A DNA stretch of 64,000 nt from Arthrobacter cheniae (lineage in GTDB: Bacteria; Actinomycetota; Actinomycetes; Actinomycetales; Micrococcaceae). Shown here piece by piece: positions 55,208 through 64,000 of the stretch. Numbering within the stretch: the stretch's first letter is position 1; the number at the start of each line of letters is the position of its first letter. The DNA lies in the NCBI RefSeq assembly GCF_003602275.1, contig NZ_QZVT01000004.1, positions 62,001 to 126,000 on the forward strand. The letters are read 5' to 3'. The notes beneath the pieces were generated by a model. It searched no databases and was not told where the DNA came from. It worked only from the letters and a program-made list of their open reading frames with translations. A program made the position numbers and the translations under genes.

Positions 55208-58200
55208 GTACAGCCCTCTACCGCCGCTACCGTCCCGAGACCTTCGCGGACGTCATCGGTCAGGAGCACGTCACCGGACCCCTGATGGCGGCCATCGACA
55301 AGGACCGCATCAACCACGCCTACCTGTTCTCCGGTCCGCGCGGCTGCGGCAAGACCACCTCGGCCCGTATCCTCGCCCGTTGCCTCAATTGCGCCCAGGG
55401 CCCCACCTCCACGCCGTGCGGAACCTGTGACAGCTGTGTCGAGCTCGCACGCAACGGCTCCGGCAGCCTGGACGTCATCGAGATCGACGCCGCCAGCCAC
55501 GGTGGCGTCGATGACGCCCGTGACCTCCGCGAGCGCGCGACGTTCGCCCCGGTCCGTGACCGCTTCAAGATCTTCATCATCGACGAGGCCCACATGGTCA
55601 CGTCGGCCGGCTTCAACGCGCTGCTGAAGATCGTGGAGGAGCCGCCGGAGCATATCCTCTTCATCTTCGCGACGACCGAGCCGGACAAGGTGATCGGCAC
55701 CATCCGCTCGCGAACACACCACTATCCCTTCCGGCTTGTCCCGCCGGAGCCCCTCATGGGCTACCTGGAACTGCTGTGTCGGCAGGAGAACGTGCCGGTG
55801 GCCCCCGGCGTCCTCTCCCTCGTCATCCGGGCTGGAGGCGGCTCCGTCCGCGACTCGCTCTCGGTGCTCGACCAGCTCATGGCCGGCGCGGGCGAGGCGG
55901 GGCTCGACTATGAGCTGGCGGTATCACTGCTCGGCTACACGCACGCAACCCTGCTCGACGACGTCGTCGACTCCATCGCTGCCGGAGATGCGGGAACGGT
56001 GTTCGATGCCGTGGACCGCGTCATCCAGACCGGTCATGATCCACGGCGCTTCGTCGAGGATCTGCTGGAGCGGTTCCGCGACCTGATCGTCATCAATGCC
56101 GTGCCGGAGGGCGCTGCGTCCATCCTTCGCGGAGTCCCGGACGATCAGCTGAACCGCATGCGCACCCAGGCGACACAGCTCGGTGCCGGGGAGCTGTCCC
56201 GTGACGCAGACGTCACCAACACAGCGCTGACCGAGATGACAGGCGCCACCTCGCCGCGCCTGCACCTTGAACTGCTCTGCGCGCGGCTGTTGCTCCCGGC
56301 GGCGGATGCCACGGCGCGCGGCACGCTCGCCCGGGTGGACCGCATCGAGCGTCGCCTGGAGTACGCCGGTGGTGCTCCCACCCCCCAGGTCGATGCGGAA
56401 GCCGACGCAGCTCCGAAACCGCCGGCACGAGCACGGCTCGACGTCCCCCGCACCGCCGAGGAGGCAGCGGCCCGCTGGTCGCTTCCTGCCGCCGACCCGG
56501 CAGCCCCTGCCGTTCCTGCAGCAATCCCGGGTGCGCAGTCCCCGGCGCTCCCTGCTGCCGGCCGTGCCGATCGACCCGGCGCGGCCCCTGCCACGGCTGA
56601 TTCATCACCGGATTGGGGCGCCGCGTGGGGTGTGTCGGCAGGTTCTGCCTTCGAGAACGCGAAACCGCAGGAGACACCGGACAAGCCTGCGGCAGCCACC
56701 GGGTCAGTACCCGCTCCCGGTCGGACACCCGCTTCGTCGGGCCCCGCGGAATCGTCGGAACGGTCGGGCCCAGCTGGATCGTCGGGGCCGGCAACACCAG
56801 GCCCAGTGACGTCGGGCCCGGTGACATCGGGCCCGGCAACCCCGCGCCAGGATGTTCCGACCGCTCAGCCGCAGGATGCGCGTGCGACCGCCGGAGCGCA
56901 CGACGATGGGCACGGAGCCGGTTCAGGGTCTGTCCCGGACCGAAGCGCGGACGCTCCCACTGCCCCGGAACCAGTCGCCTCGACGGGCGGGCGGGCCGAG
57001 GCTCCCCAGGATCAGCAGGCTGCGGCGGCTGACGGCCGGGCCGAAGCGCCGGGCCGACCTGAAACAGCACCGCAGCGGGCGGCTTCGCCCCCGTCACGGG
57101 AGACGTACGAACGGCCCCTTGGAGCACCCGAGCAGGGCTCGGTGCAGAACGGTCAGGGCCAGGAGTCCCGAACGCCCGAGCCGGGCCACCAGGGACAGCC
57201 GGCTTCGTCGGGCGGCGGAAACGTCGAGATGGTCCGCCGCGCCTGGCCCGAGATCATGGACGAGGTAGCGAAGATCAAGCGAGCCACCTGGCTCATCGTG
57301 AACGTCTCAGCGAAACCGCGGTCGTTCGAGGGCAACCAACTGGTCCTGGCATTCGCCAACCAGGGCACCGCCATCGGCTTCCAGCGTGGTCCACACATGG
57401 ACAACGTGAAGCAGGCCATCCACAAGGTCCTTGGGCTCACCTGTTCCATCGAGGCAGTACACGACGCCGGCGGGGCGGGTGAGTCGGGCCCAAAAGTACC
57501 GTCTAGCGGCCCGGGAAGAAACCCGGGCCCGGCTTCCTCCGCGCCCGCGCACGACTTCGGCGCACCCGTCACTCCCCGAATTGCTGCCGGCCAGGATGCA
57601 CAGCCTTCCGCCGGAAGCGGCGGGGGGCAACAGCGTCCCGGTCATGCCGCGCCTGCCGGCGGTTCCGCCACCTCTGGCAGCACGATCCCCACGTCCGAGA
57701 CCGACGGCGGACCGGTCGAAGCGGACAGCGCTCAGCCCGTACCTGCACCCGAACCCAGCAGCGACCCCACCGGGTCACACCTACCACCGACACACGTTCC
57801 CGGCGAGGTCCTCGTCGGCCAGGATGGCACGCGGCCCGCAGCCGGAGCCAGTACCGCCGATTCGGCAGGTACGCCGACAGCGGCGGCACGCATCGGCGAC
57901 ACCCCCGCGTTCGCTGCTCCGAGGCACGCGCCCGTCACCGACCGAACCGACCGCAGTGCTCGCACCGACCGCACCGACCGCACTGACGCCGCTGCGAGCA
58001 CTGCCGCCACCGAAGGCATGCCCGTCGCCGATAGCGCCGTTCAGGCGTCCACGCTCTCCGCCGCAGACAGCAGCACGGTTGGCTCCGGTGATACGCACCG
58101 TGAATCTGCATCGCTGCCTGGATCGTTAGCTGCTGACGCCGTTCAGGCGTCTACACTCTCCGCCGCAGACAAAAGCACCGTGGGCTCCGGTGATACGCAC

Positions 58201-59193
58201 GGTCAATCTGCAGCGCAGCCTGCATCGGTAGCTGCGCGGAGGTCCGCCCCGCGCACATCCGGCAACGCCACTGCGCAAGGGCCACGAGGTCCCGGCCGGC
58301 AAGGTGCTCCCGTCGATCCCGGGACTGAAGCTGTCAGCGCGTGGGATCCAACCATGTCCGATGAATCCTGGGCCCTCGTCGAGCCTCCCGAAGAGGCTTT
58401 CGACCCCGGTCCGGGCTGGGGGTCGGTGCCCAAGGATCCGAATGAGCGTCGGCCGGCCCAGCCGCCGCGCACACAGGCACGACAGCTGTCCGGACAGGCG
58501 GCGCCGAATGCCCGGGCCGCGTCACCATCACCATCACCATCACCGTCACGCACCGATCAGGCAACCCGGTCCGGCTCACACCCGGCTGCTGCCCCCGGAA
58601 GGAGCGCAGCCGGCGGCCCCGCGCAGGAAGTACCGGCCTCGCGGCGTAACCCCGCCGCCGAGCCTGCTTCCGGCCCAGCAGGCCCAGGCGTCCGGCAAGC
58701 ACCCGAGTCGCCTTCTCGCAGTGTGGTGTGGAGTCCCCCGGCTGCCGCGCCTCCAGCGAAGGGCGACGGCCAGGCCGGGGCGAACCTCGGACAAGCAGCA
58801 CCGGCCCAGGGCAAGCAGGCGGCGACAGACGGCGAGGGGCACGATCCGTCGGCTGCATCCTCGTCCCAGCGCCCCTCCCCGGTGACAGGCGGGCCGGTCG
58901 GCGCTGTCGGCTCGGCTTCTCCGAGCGTGGCCGCCGCGCCGGTGCGCCCGGTCTCCGCCGAGAACGTGCTGCAGAAGCCGGTCAGCCGCTATCAGCAGCT
59001 GCTCGATGAAGCCGAGCGGAAGCGCGCAGAGGAAGCTGCCGCAGCCCTCGGCGCCGTCGACCTCCGGTTCGTCGAGGACGAACCGAGCGCCGACGACGAG
59101 ACGATCGAGGAATCGGGACTCGTGGGACGCACCGCGATCGAGCGCATCCTCAACGGGCGCCTCGTCGAGGAACGTGGCGTCGACGGTCAGTAG
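55204..59193 (+). CDS. dnaX: DNA polymerase III subunit gamma/tau, unusually long
   Basis: 1329 residues, about twice the E. coli tau length (643). The clamp-loader ATPase (1-380) has Walker A SGPRGCGKTTSARIL, a zinc module CLNCAQ ... CGTCDSC, Walker B IIDEAHM, and the sensor region EEPPEHILFIFATTEPDKV. A disordered Pro/Ala/Gly linker (about 390-670) leads to a folded tau-like module (about 675-750, AWPEIMDEVAKIKRATWLIV). A second disordered tract (about 750-1250) with repeats ends in a conserved C-terminal segment (SRYQQLLDEAERKRAEEAAA onward). No A-rich slippery site was seen for gamma production. Confidence 0.95.
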   Translation: MSTALYRRYRPETFADVIGQEHVTGPLMAAIDKDRINHAYLFSGPRGCGKTTSARILARCLNCAQGPTSTPCGTCDSCVELARNGSGSLDVIEIDAASHGGVDDARDLRERATFAPVRDRFKIFIIDEAHMVTSAGFNALLKIVEEPPEHILFIFATTEPDKVIGTIRSRTHHYPFRLVPPEPLMGYLELLCRQENVPVAPGVLSLVIRAGGGSVRDSLSVLDQLMAGAGEAGLDYELAVSLLGYTHATLLDDVVDSIAAGDAGTVFDAVDRVIQTGHDPRRFVEDLLERFRDLIVINAVPEGAASILRGVPDDQLNRMRTQATQLGAGELSRDADVTNTALTEMTGATSPRLHLELLCARLLLPAADATARGTLARVDRIERRLEYAGGAPTPQVDAEADAAPKPPARARLDVPRTAEEAAARWSLPAADPAAPAVPAAIPGAQSPALPAAGRADRPGAAPATADSSPDWGAAWGVSAGSAFENAKPQETPDKPAAATGSVPAPGRTPASSGPAESSERSGPAGSSGPATPGPVTSGPVTSGPATPRQDVPTAQPQDARATAGAHDDGHGAGSGSVPDRSADAPTAPEPVASTGGRAEAPQDQQAAAADGRAEAPGRPETAPQRAASPPSRETYERPLGAPEQGSVQNGQGQESRTPEPGHQGQPASSGGGNVEMVRRAWPEIMDEVAKIKRATWLIVNVSAKPRSFEGNQLVLAFANQGTAIGFQRGPHMDNVKQAIHKVLGLTCSIEAVHDAGGAGESGPKVPSSGPGRNPGPASSAPAHDFGAPVTPRIAAGQDAQPSAGSGGGQQRPGHAAPAGGSATSGSTIPTSETDGGPVEADSAQPVPAPEPSSDPTGSHLPPTHVPGEVLVGQDGTRPAAGASTADSAGTPTAAARIGDTPAFAAPRHAPVTDRTDRSARTDRTDRTDAAASTAATEGMPVADSAVQASTLSAADSSTVGSGDTHRESASLPGSLAADAVQASTLSAADKSTVGSGDTHGQSAAQPASVAARRSAPRTSGNATAQGPRGPGRQGAPVDPGTEAVSAWDPTMSDESWALVEPPEEAFDPGPGWGSVPKDPNERRPAQPPRTQARQLSGQAAPNARAASPSPSPSPSRTDQATRSGSHPAAAPGRSAAGGPAQEVPASRRNPAAEPASGPAGPGVRQAPESPSRSVVWSPPAAAPPAKGDGQAGANLGQAAPAQGKQAATDGEGHDPSAASSSQRPSPVTGGPVGAVGSASPSVAAAPVRPVSAENVLQKPVSRYQQLLDEAERKRAEEAAAALGAVDLRFVEDEPSADDETIEESGLVGRTAIERILNGRLVEERGVDGQ
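58039..58240 (+). repeat. 102-bp tandem duplication inside dnaX
   Basis: Two copies with a 102-base period (58039-58140 and 58141-58240), each encoding a 34-residue unit with STLSAAD and STVGSGDTH. Copies are highly similar but not identical. Shorter in-frame repeats are present nearby (GPVTS units around 56800-56840, RTD units around 57950-57990). Confidence 0.85.
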
Positions 59194-59396
59194 CCGGGCT
59201 GGAGGACGGACGTTCCCGAACCTCGCTGAGAGCACAACCGCCGTGCCTCATCGTGCGCGGAACGAGATCAGGTATGGCTGACAATAGAAGAGGTACCCGG
59301 TCCCGCTGATCAGGCGGGACGGGACACTCCCATGATCCCCGGCCCGGCCGGACGTGTCACAGGAGCATCACCGGATGATTGCAGGGAAGGAACACC

Positions 59397-59993
59397 GTGT
59401 ACGAAGGCGCAGTGCAGGAGCTGATCGATGAGCTCGGACGCCTGCCCGGCGTGGGGCCGAAGTCGGCCCAGCGCCTCGCGTTCCACATCCTGGAAGCCGA
59501 CAGCGACGACATGAAGCGACTCGTCACGGCGATCACCACCGTGAAGGAACGCGTGAAGTTCTGCACTGTCTGCGGAAATGTGGCGGAGCAGGAGAAGTGC
59601 GCGATCTGCCGTGACCCGCGCCGTGATCCGACCATGATCTGCGTGGTCGAGGAATCCAAGGACGTGATCGCCGTCGAACGCACCCGCTCCTTCCGCGGTA
59701 GGTACCACGTGCTCGGGGGCGCCATCAATCCCATCGCCGGCGTCGGTCCGGACCAGCTGCGCATCCGCGAGCTGCTCGCCCGGCTCTCGGACGAGCAGAT
59801 CCAGGAGATCATCATCGCCACCGACCCGAACCTCGAGGGCGAGGCGACCGCCACCTACCTCGTGCGCATGCTCAGGACCATCGGCATCCCCGTGACCAGG
59901 CTCGCCTCCGGTCTGCCCGTGGGCGGTGACCTAGAGTACGCCGATGAGGTGACCCTCGGCCGAGCCTTCGAGGGCCGCCGCGTCATGTCCTGA
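59397..59993 (+). CDS. recR: Recombination mediator RecR
   Basis: 198 residues. Order: helix-hairpin-helix ([20 protein letters not shown]), zinc finger [18 protein letters not shown], and TOPRIM domain with the Glu (VVEESKDV) and the [15 protein letters not shown] segment. It loads RecA at gaps with RecF/RecO. GTG 59397 is preceded by AGGGAAGG at correct spacing. Lies 203 bases after dnaX without the ybaB gene often found between them. Confidence 0.96.
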   Translation: MYEGAVQELIDELGRLPGVGPKSAQRLAFHILEADSDDMKRLVTAITTVKERVKFCTVCGNVAEQEKCAICRDPRRDPTMICVVEESKDVIAVERTRSFRGRYHVLGGAINPIAGVGPDQLRIRELLARLSDEQIQEIIIATDPNLEGEATATYLVRMLRTIGIPVTRLASGLPVGGDLEYADEVTLGRAFEGRRVMS

Positions 59994-60044
59994 CCGGAGG
60001 CTCCGGCCAACCGGGCGCGGAGCGGCAGGCCGGACCGTGCCGTC

Positions 60045-61181
60045 CTAGGCGATGCGCGTGCCCTGCGCGAGACGCTTGGCCGGCATCGTCAGCTTGCGCC
60101 GCCCGAGGAGGAGAAGCGCTCCCGCGAGGAGGACCTGGATCCCCAGGCCGAGCGGCCAGATCGGAGTTCCCTGCGGAAGAGGCTGCATGAGCTGTGCGGA
60201 CTCCTCGCAGGTCTGGTTGTCGTCCGGTCCCGCCTGGGAAGCGCGTACACCCTGGCTGATCGTCTCCATGACACCGGGGGTGTAGTACGGCCCGTTCGTC
60301 AAAGCGCCGGGGGGCACCTCGGGGTCGGGGTAGTCCTCCAGGTTGTAGGGCACGGCGTCGGCCACCACCACGAACGGGTTGGCGGAGAGGATCCAGGTGA
60401 TGTATTCCGTGCGGGGAACCATGGACAGGTTGGTCTGGGTGACGCACTCCAGCTCCGCATTCGCGTCCGGGACGCCCATGTCGTCGACGCTGCTGTCCGG
60501 GTACGTGTAGTACGACGTCGTCATGGTCCGCTCCTCCATCACCAGTTGCGTGCTCAGGCCGTAGACAATCAGGGTGCCGATCGCCAGCAGGGCCACCAGC
60601 ATGTAGGTGCTGACGATCGAGAACAGGGGTCGGTAGGCGACGGCCGAGACGCCGACACCGATGGCGCAGACGACGGCGAGCTCGACGGCGAGCATCAGGA
60701 GCGAGACCAAAGCCTCCCGCGCGTCGACTCCGCCGAGCGCCAGTGCCCAGAAGATGAAGGGGCTGCTGAGGAGGAGGAATGCGAGGGAGCCGACCCACGA
60801 GGCGAGCCACTTGCCGGCAAGAAGCTGTCCGGGTGTCAGGAGGGTGACCTGCAGGATGGCCAGCGTCCCGCCCGCACGGTCTCCGTTGACGGCGTTGGCG
60901 GAAAGCCCGGGAGCGACGAGCAGGCCGAAGAACAGCACGAATCCGACCACCAGGTCGAAGAGGATCCCGCCCTGGTTGTCAGTCGTCCCGATGACGCCGG
61001 TGGCGAGCACGAAGATGAAGCCGATCACCACGAACCAGATGCCGAGCATCCAGTACCAGGCCTTGCCGCGCAGCCGTTGCTTCATCTCGAGCAGGAAGAC
61101 GGTACGGACGGCGGTATGGAAGGGCAGGCGGGCGGTGGTCCGCACGGGGTTGGGGGTCGAGGGTTCAGCCACGGTGCTCAT
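60045..61181 (-). CDS. ABC-2 type transporter permease
   Basis: 378 residues. Six or more membrane helices (for example WMLGIWFVVIGFIFVLATGVIG and LFSIVSTYMLVALLAIGTLIV). Between two of them is an extracytoplasmic loop of about 150 residues with two cysteines (ELECVTQTN; NQTCEES). The last segment is followed by a basic tail. It pairs with the ATPase gene whose stop overlaps its ATG (ATGA). Direction (export) and cargo are unknown. Confidence 0.88.
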   Translation of the reverse strand: MSTVAEPSTPNPVRTTARLPFHTAVRTVFLLEMKQRLRGKAWYWMLGIWFVVIGFIFVLATGVIGTTDNQGGILFDLVVGFVLFFGLLVAPGLSANAVNGDRAGGTLAILQVTLLTPGQLLAGKWLASWVGSLAFLLLSSPFIFWALALGGVDAREALVSLLMLAVELAVVCAIGVGVSAVAYRPLFSIVSTYMLVALLAIGTLIVYGLSTQLVMEERTMTTSYYTYPDSSVDDMGVPDANAELECVTQTNLSMVPRTEYITWILSANPFVVVADAVPYNLEDYPDPEVPPGALTNGPYYTPGVMETISQGVRASQAGPDDNQTCEESAQLMQPLPQGTPIWPLGLGIQVLLAGALLLLGRRKLTMPAKRLAQGTRIA

Positions 61182-62110
61182 CGTCTGTCCGTATCCAGGC
61201 TCATGTAGGTTTCCTCCAGCGCGCCGCCGGCGGGTGCGAAGGCGGTGACGACGACGTCGCCCATCACCAGGGTGCGGAGCAGCCACGAGGCTTCCGCGGT
61301 GCTGCCGAGCTGGACGAGGAACTCCTCGCGCCGGGAATCACCTCGCACCTCGAAGCGCACGCCGTACCTTCCCAGCGCTTCGGCGAGCGCCGCCATCGGT
61401 TGCGCCTGGACGTAGTAGCGGCGCGTCTGGTTGCCTGCCTCATCGAGCGTCTGGCTCTTGACCGACTCCCCGCGGCTGACGAATACGGCACGGTCGGCGA
61501 TCTCGTCGAGCTCGGACAGGACGTGGCTCGATACGACGACGGTCTTCCCTTCGGCGGCAAGGGTCCGCAGGAGGGACCTGAGCTCCACGCGGGATCCGGG
61601 ATCGAGGCCGGACGCCGGTTCGTCCAGCAGCAGCACCTCGGGATCGTGGATGAGCGCGCGGGCCAAGCTGAGCCGCTGCTGCTGTCCGCGGGAGAGCACG
61701 CGGGCGGGCTGCTGTCCGAACTCCGTGAGATTGACGGCGACGAGCAGTTCGTCCGCTCGCAGGGCGCACTCCGCGGCCTTCATCCCGTACAGGGCGCCGA
61801 CGGTCTTCAGCACCTCGAGTACCGTCAGCGAGTCCCAGACGCCGAGCGTGTCCGGCATCCAGCCCACCCGGGTCCGGACCTCCGCGGGCTGCGTGACGGG
61901 ATCGAACCCGGCGACGCGGACAGTGCCGGAATCGGGAGCAAGGAGGCTCGCGAGCATCAGCAACAGTGTGGTCTTGCCGGAGCCGTTGGGACCGATCAGT
62001 GCGGTCACTTCCCCGGGCGGAGCCTCGAAATCGATGTCGCGGACAGCCTGTACGGAACCGAAGCTCCGGGCAACTCCCTCGACAACGATTCCCCCATGTT
62101 CGTTGGTCAT
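61178..62110 (-). CDS. ABC transporter ATP-binding protein
   Basis: 310 residues. Walker A is [17 protein letters not shown], the signature [15 protein letters not shown], Walker [13 protein letters not shown] and the H-loop SSHVLSE. A C-terminal 90-residue extension follows, as in DrrA/CcmA-like exporters. It powers the downstream permease. A leaderless promoter (TACTCT) sits six bases before the ATG. Confidence 0.95.
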   Translation of the reverse strand: MTNEHGGIVVEGVARSFGSVQAVRDIDFEAPPGEVTALIGPNGSGKTTLLLMLASLLAPDSGTVRVAGFDPVTQPAEVRTRVGWMPDTLGVWDSLTVLEVLKTVGALYGMKAAECALRADELLVAVNLTEFGQQPARVLSRGQQQRLSLARALIHDPEVLLLDEPASGLDPGSRVELRSLLRTLAAEGKTVVVSSHVLSELDEIADRAVFVSRGESVKSQTLDEAGNQTRRYYVQAQPMAALAEALGRYGVRFEVRGDSRREEFLVQLGSTAEASWLLRTLVMGDVVVTAFAPAGGALEETYMSLDTDRR

Positions 62111-62122
62111 GTTCTGAGAGTA
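62111..62122 (-). promoter_or_regulatory. Leaderless promoter of the ABC transporter operon
   Basis: On the minus strand TACTCT is followed by six bases and the ATG at 62110. Confidence 0.5.
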
Positions 62123-62197
62123 GGCGACGACTCCCTGTCAGCACCGGAGGGAGGGAGACAATCGGGGTACCGATCCGTTCTTATTCGGACCCAGACT

Positions 62198-62227
62198 TTG
62201 GGTGGGCAATTCAGCCGCCGCTACACT
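62198..62227 (+). promoter_or_regulatory. Sigma70-type promoter of lysC
   Basis: TTGGGT (-35) and TACACT (-10) separated by 18 bases. They predict an untranslated leader of about 105 bases before lysC, unlike the leaderless genes around it. Confidence 0.5.
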
Positions 62228-62340
62228 GGCACGGGCATCGGAGTCCGGTCCCCTTTCCGAGGCGCCGGTGCTGCCGCCCCTTACGAAACAGTCAGCGCGG
62301 CAGGTCCCACCGCCGTCGTCCTTCATCAGTGAGCGAGTGC

Positions 62341-63630
<1,290 letters not shown>

Positions 63631-63705
63631 CCCTTCCGCAGCCCCGCACGGCACGGGTAGGCGCCCTGGGTGGGGGAAACCCCCTGCCCGGGCCGACACC
63701 GGACA

Positions 63706-63746
63706 CGACGAAGGCCGGCGGATCGGGGATCCACCGGCCTTCGTCG
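63706..63746. terminator. Strong hairpin between lysC and the convergent gene
   Basis: Thirteen base pairs, one C-A mismatch, then five base pairs around a GGG loop. It lies between the convergent ends of lysC and the last gene and can serve both strands. Confidence 0.88.
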
Positions 63747-63779
63747 TCAGTCGGTCAGGTTGTACTGATCAGGACGTGC

Positions 63780-64000
63780 TCACTTGTTCCCGGTCGGCGT
63801 GATCGCCTCGCGAGGACCCGTGACGAGCTTGTCCGCGGGGGTGATCGCGGCCGGGTCAGCCGAAGGCTCCACCGTGGCGACTCCCGCGCCGTCGACGACG
63901 ACCCTCACGTAGGTGATGGTCGGTGATCCTGCGTAGGTCACGCGACCGACGTAGGTGCCGGCGGTGAGCCCGGTCCAGTTGAGGGTCACCGCGCCCGTGC
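63780..64000 (-). CDS. C-terminal end of a probable secreted protein (5' part outside window)
   Basis: 73 codons of the 3' end are visible. The sequence VTLNWTGLTAGTYVGRVTYAG, then TYVRVVVD and a Pro/Ala/Thr tail, looks like a C-terminal Ig-like or pre-peptidase domain of secreted actinobacterial subtilases (S8). The catalytic part, if any, lies beyond 64000, so the peptidase idea is a guess from the tail. Confidence 0.6.
   Translation of the reverse strand, partial: TGAVTLNWTGLTAGTYVGRVTYAGSPTITYVRVVVDGAGVATVEPSADPAAITPADKLVTGPREAITPTGNK

Noticed and set aside
58520..58560. CACCAT repeats that read as a run of His in another frame
   Set aside because: In the dnaX frame they encode a Ser-Pro repeat of the disordered tract; the His run belongs to a shadow frame.

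Overview
The window is a 64 kb piece of a high-GC Gram-positive chromosome. Gene content and promoter style (leaderless starts six bases after a TANNNT box, GTG starts, ATGA/GTGA couplings, RamB, lhr-nei, DUF4232 and GH76 genes, a small SRP RNA beside dnaX) point to an actinobacterium, most likely Arthrobacter or a close Micrococcaceae relative. No transposase, integrase, phage gene or CRISPR array was seen.

Layout. 1-6000 (minus): a tandem RND efflux operon with two permeases around a very short adaptor lipoprotein; the second permease runs off the left edge. 6221-6907: a divergent LuxR-type regulator that lacks the phospho-acceptor Asp. 6987-7200: the 5' part of an Lrp/AsnC regulator, cut off where the next block begins. 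7226-13888 (minus): a tightly coupled six-gene glycopolymer operon with a bifunctional CDP-ribitol synthase, a LicD-methyltransferase fusion, a coiled-coil protein, a GH1-like protein, a glycosyltransferase and a phosphoesterase. 14078-24694: rlmH, a lipoprotein, a membrane protein, lhr-nei, an RluA-type pseudouridine synthase, a DedA protein and a TspO-like membrane protein. 24804-30834 (minus): an oxidoreductase, ppc, an acyl-CoA dehydrogenase and an SDR. 30981-37098: GH76, YdeI-like, VOC, NUDIX-like, unknown, tgt and small membrane genes. 37378-43042: an idonate/gluconate catabolic operon with its divergent GntR regulator. 43235-49212: PdxK/ThiD kinase, DUF6328, and ramB divergent from the glyoxylate-shunt pair aceA-aceB. 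49237-53880: LytR_C protein, a ParB-like small protein, ribokinase, HAD phosphatase, glutathione peroxidase and an MpaB-type oxygenase. 53932-59993: tRNA-Ser(GGA), SRP RNA, gluQRS, a very long dnaX, recR. 60045-64000: an ABC-2 exporter pair, lysC, and the 3' end of a probable secreted protein.

How the genes work together. IdnT-IdnD-IdnO-GntK take L-idonate or gluconate to 6-phosphogluconate. RamB, AceA and AceB run the glyoxylate shunt for growth on acetate or fatty acids, with Ppc as the other anaplerotic enzyme nearby. The most interesting block is 7226-13888: pairing a CDP-ribitol synthase with a LicD/fukutin-fold transferase predicts transfer of ribitol phosphate onto a surface glycan, a bacterial layout that recalls the mammalian ISPD-fukutin/FKRP pathway. 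The RND/LuxR/AsnC segment left of about 7200 looks lower in GC than the segment to its right, so 7200 is probably a rearrangement boundary.
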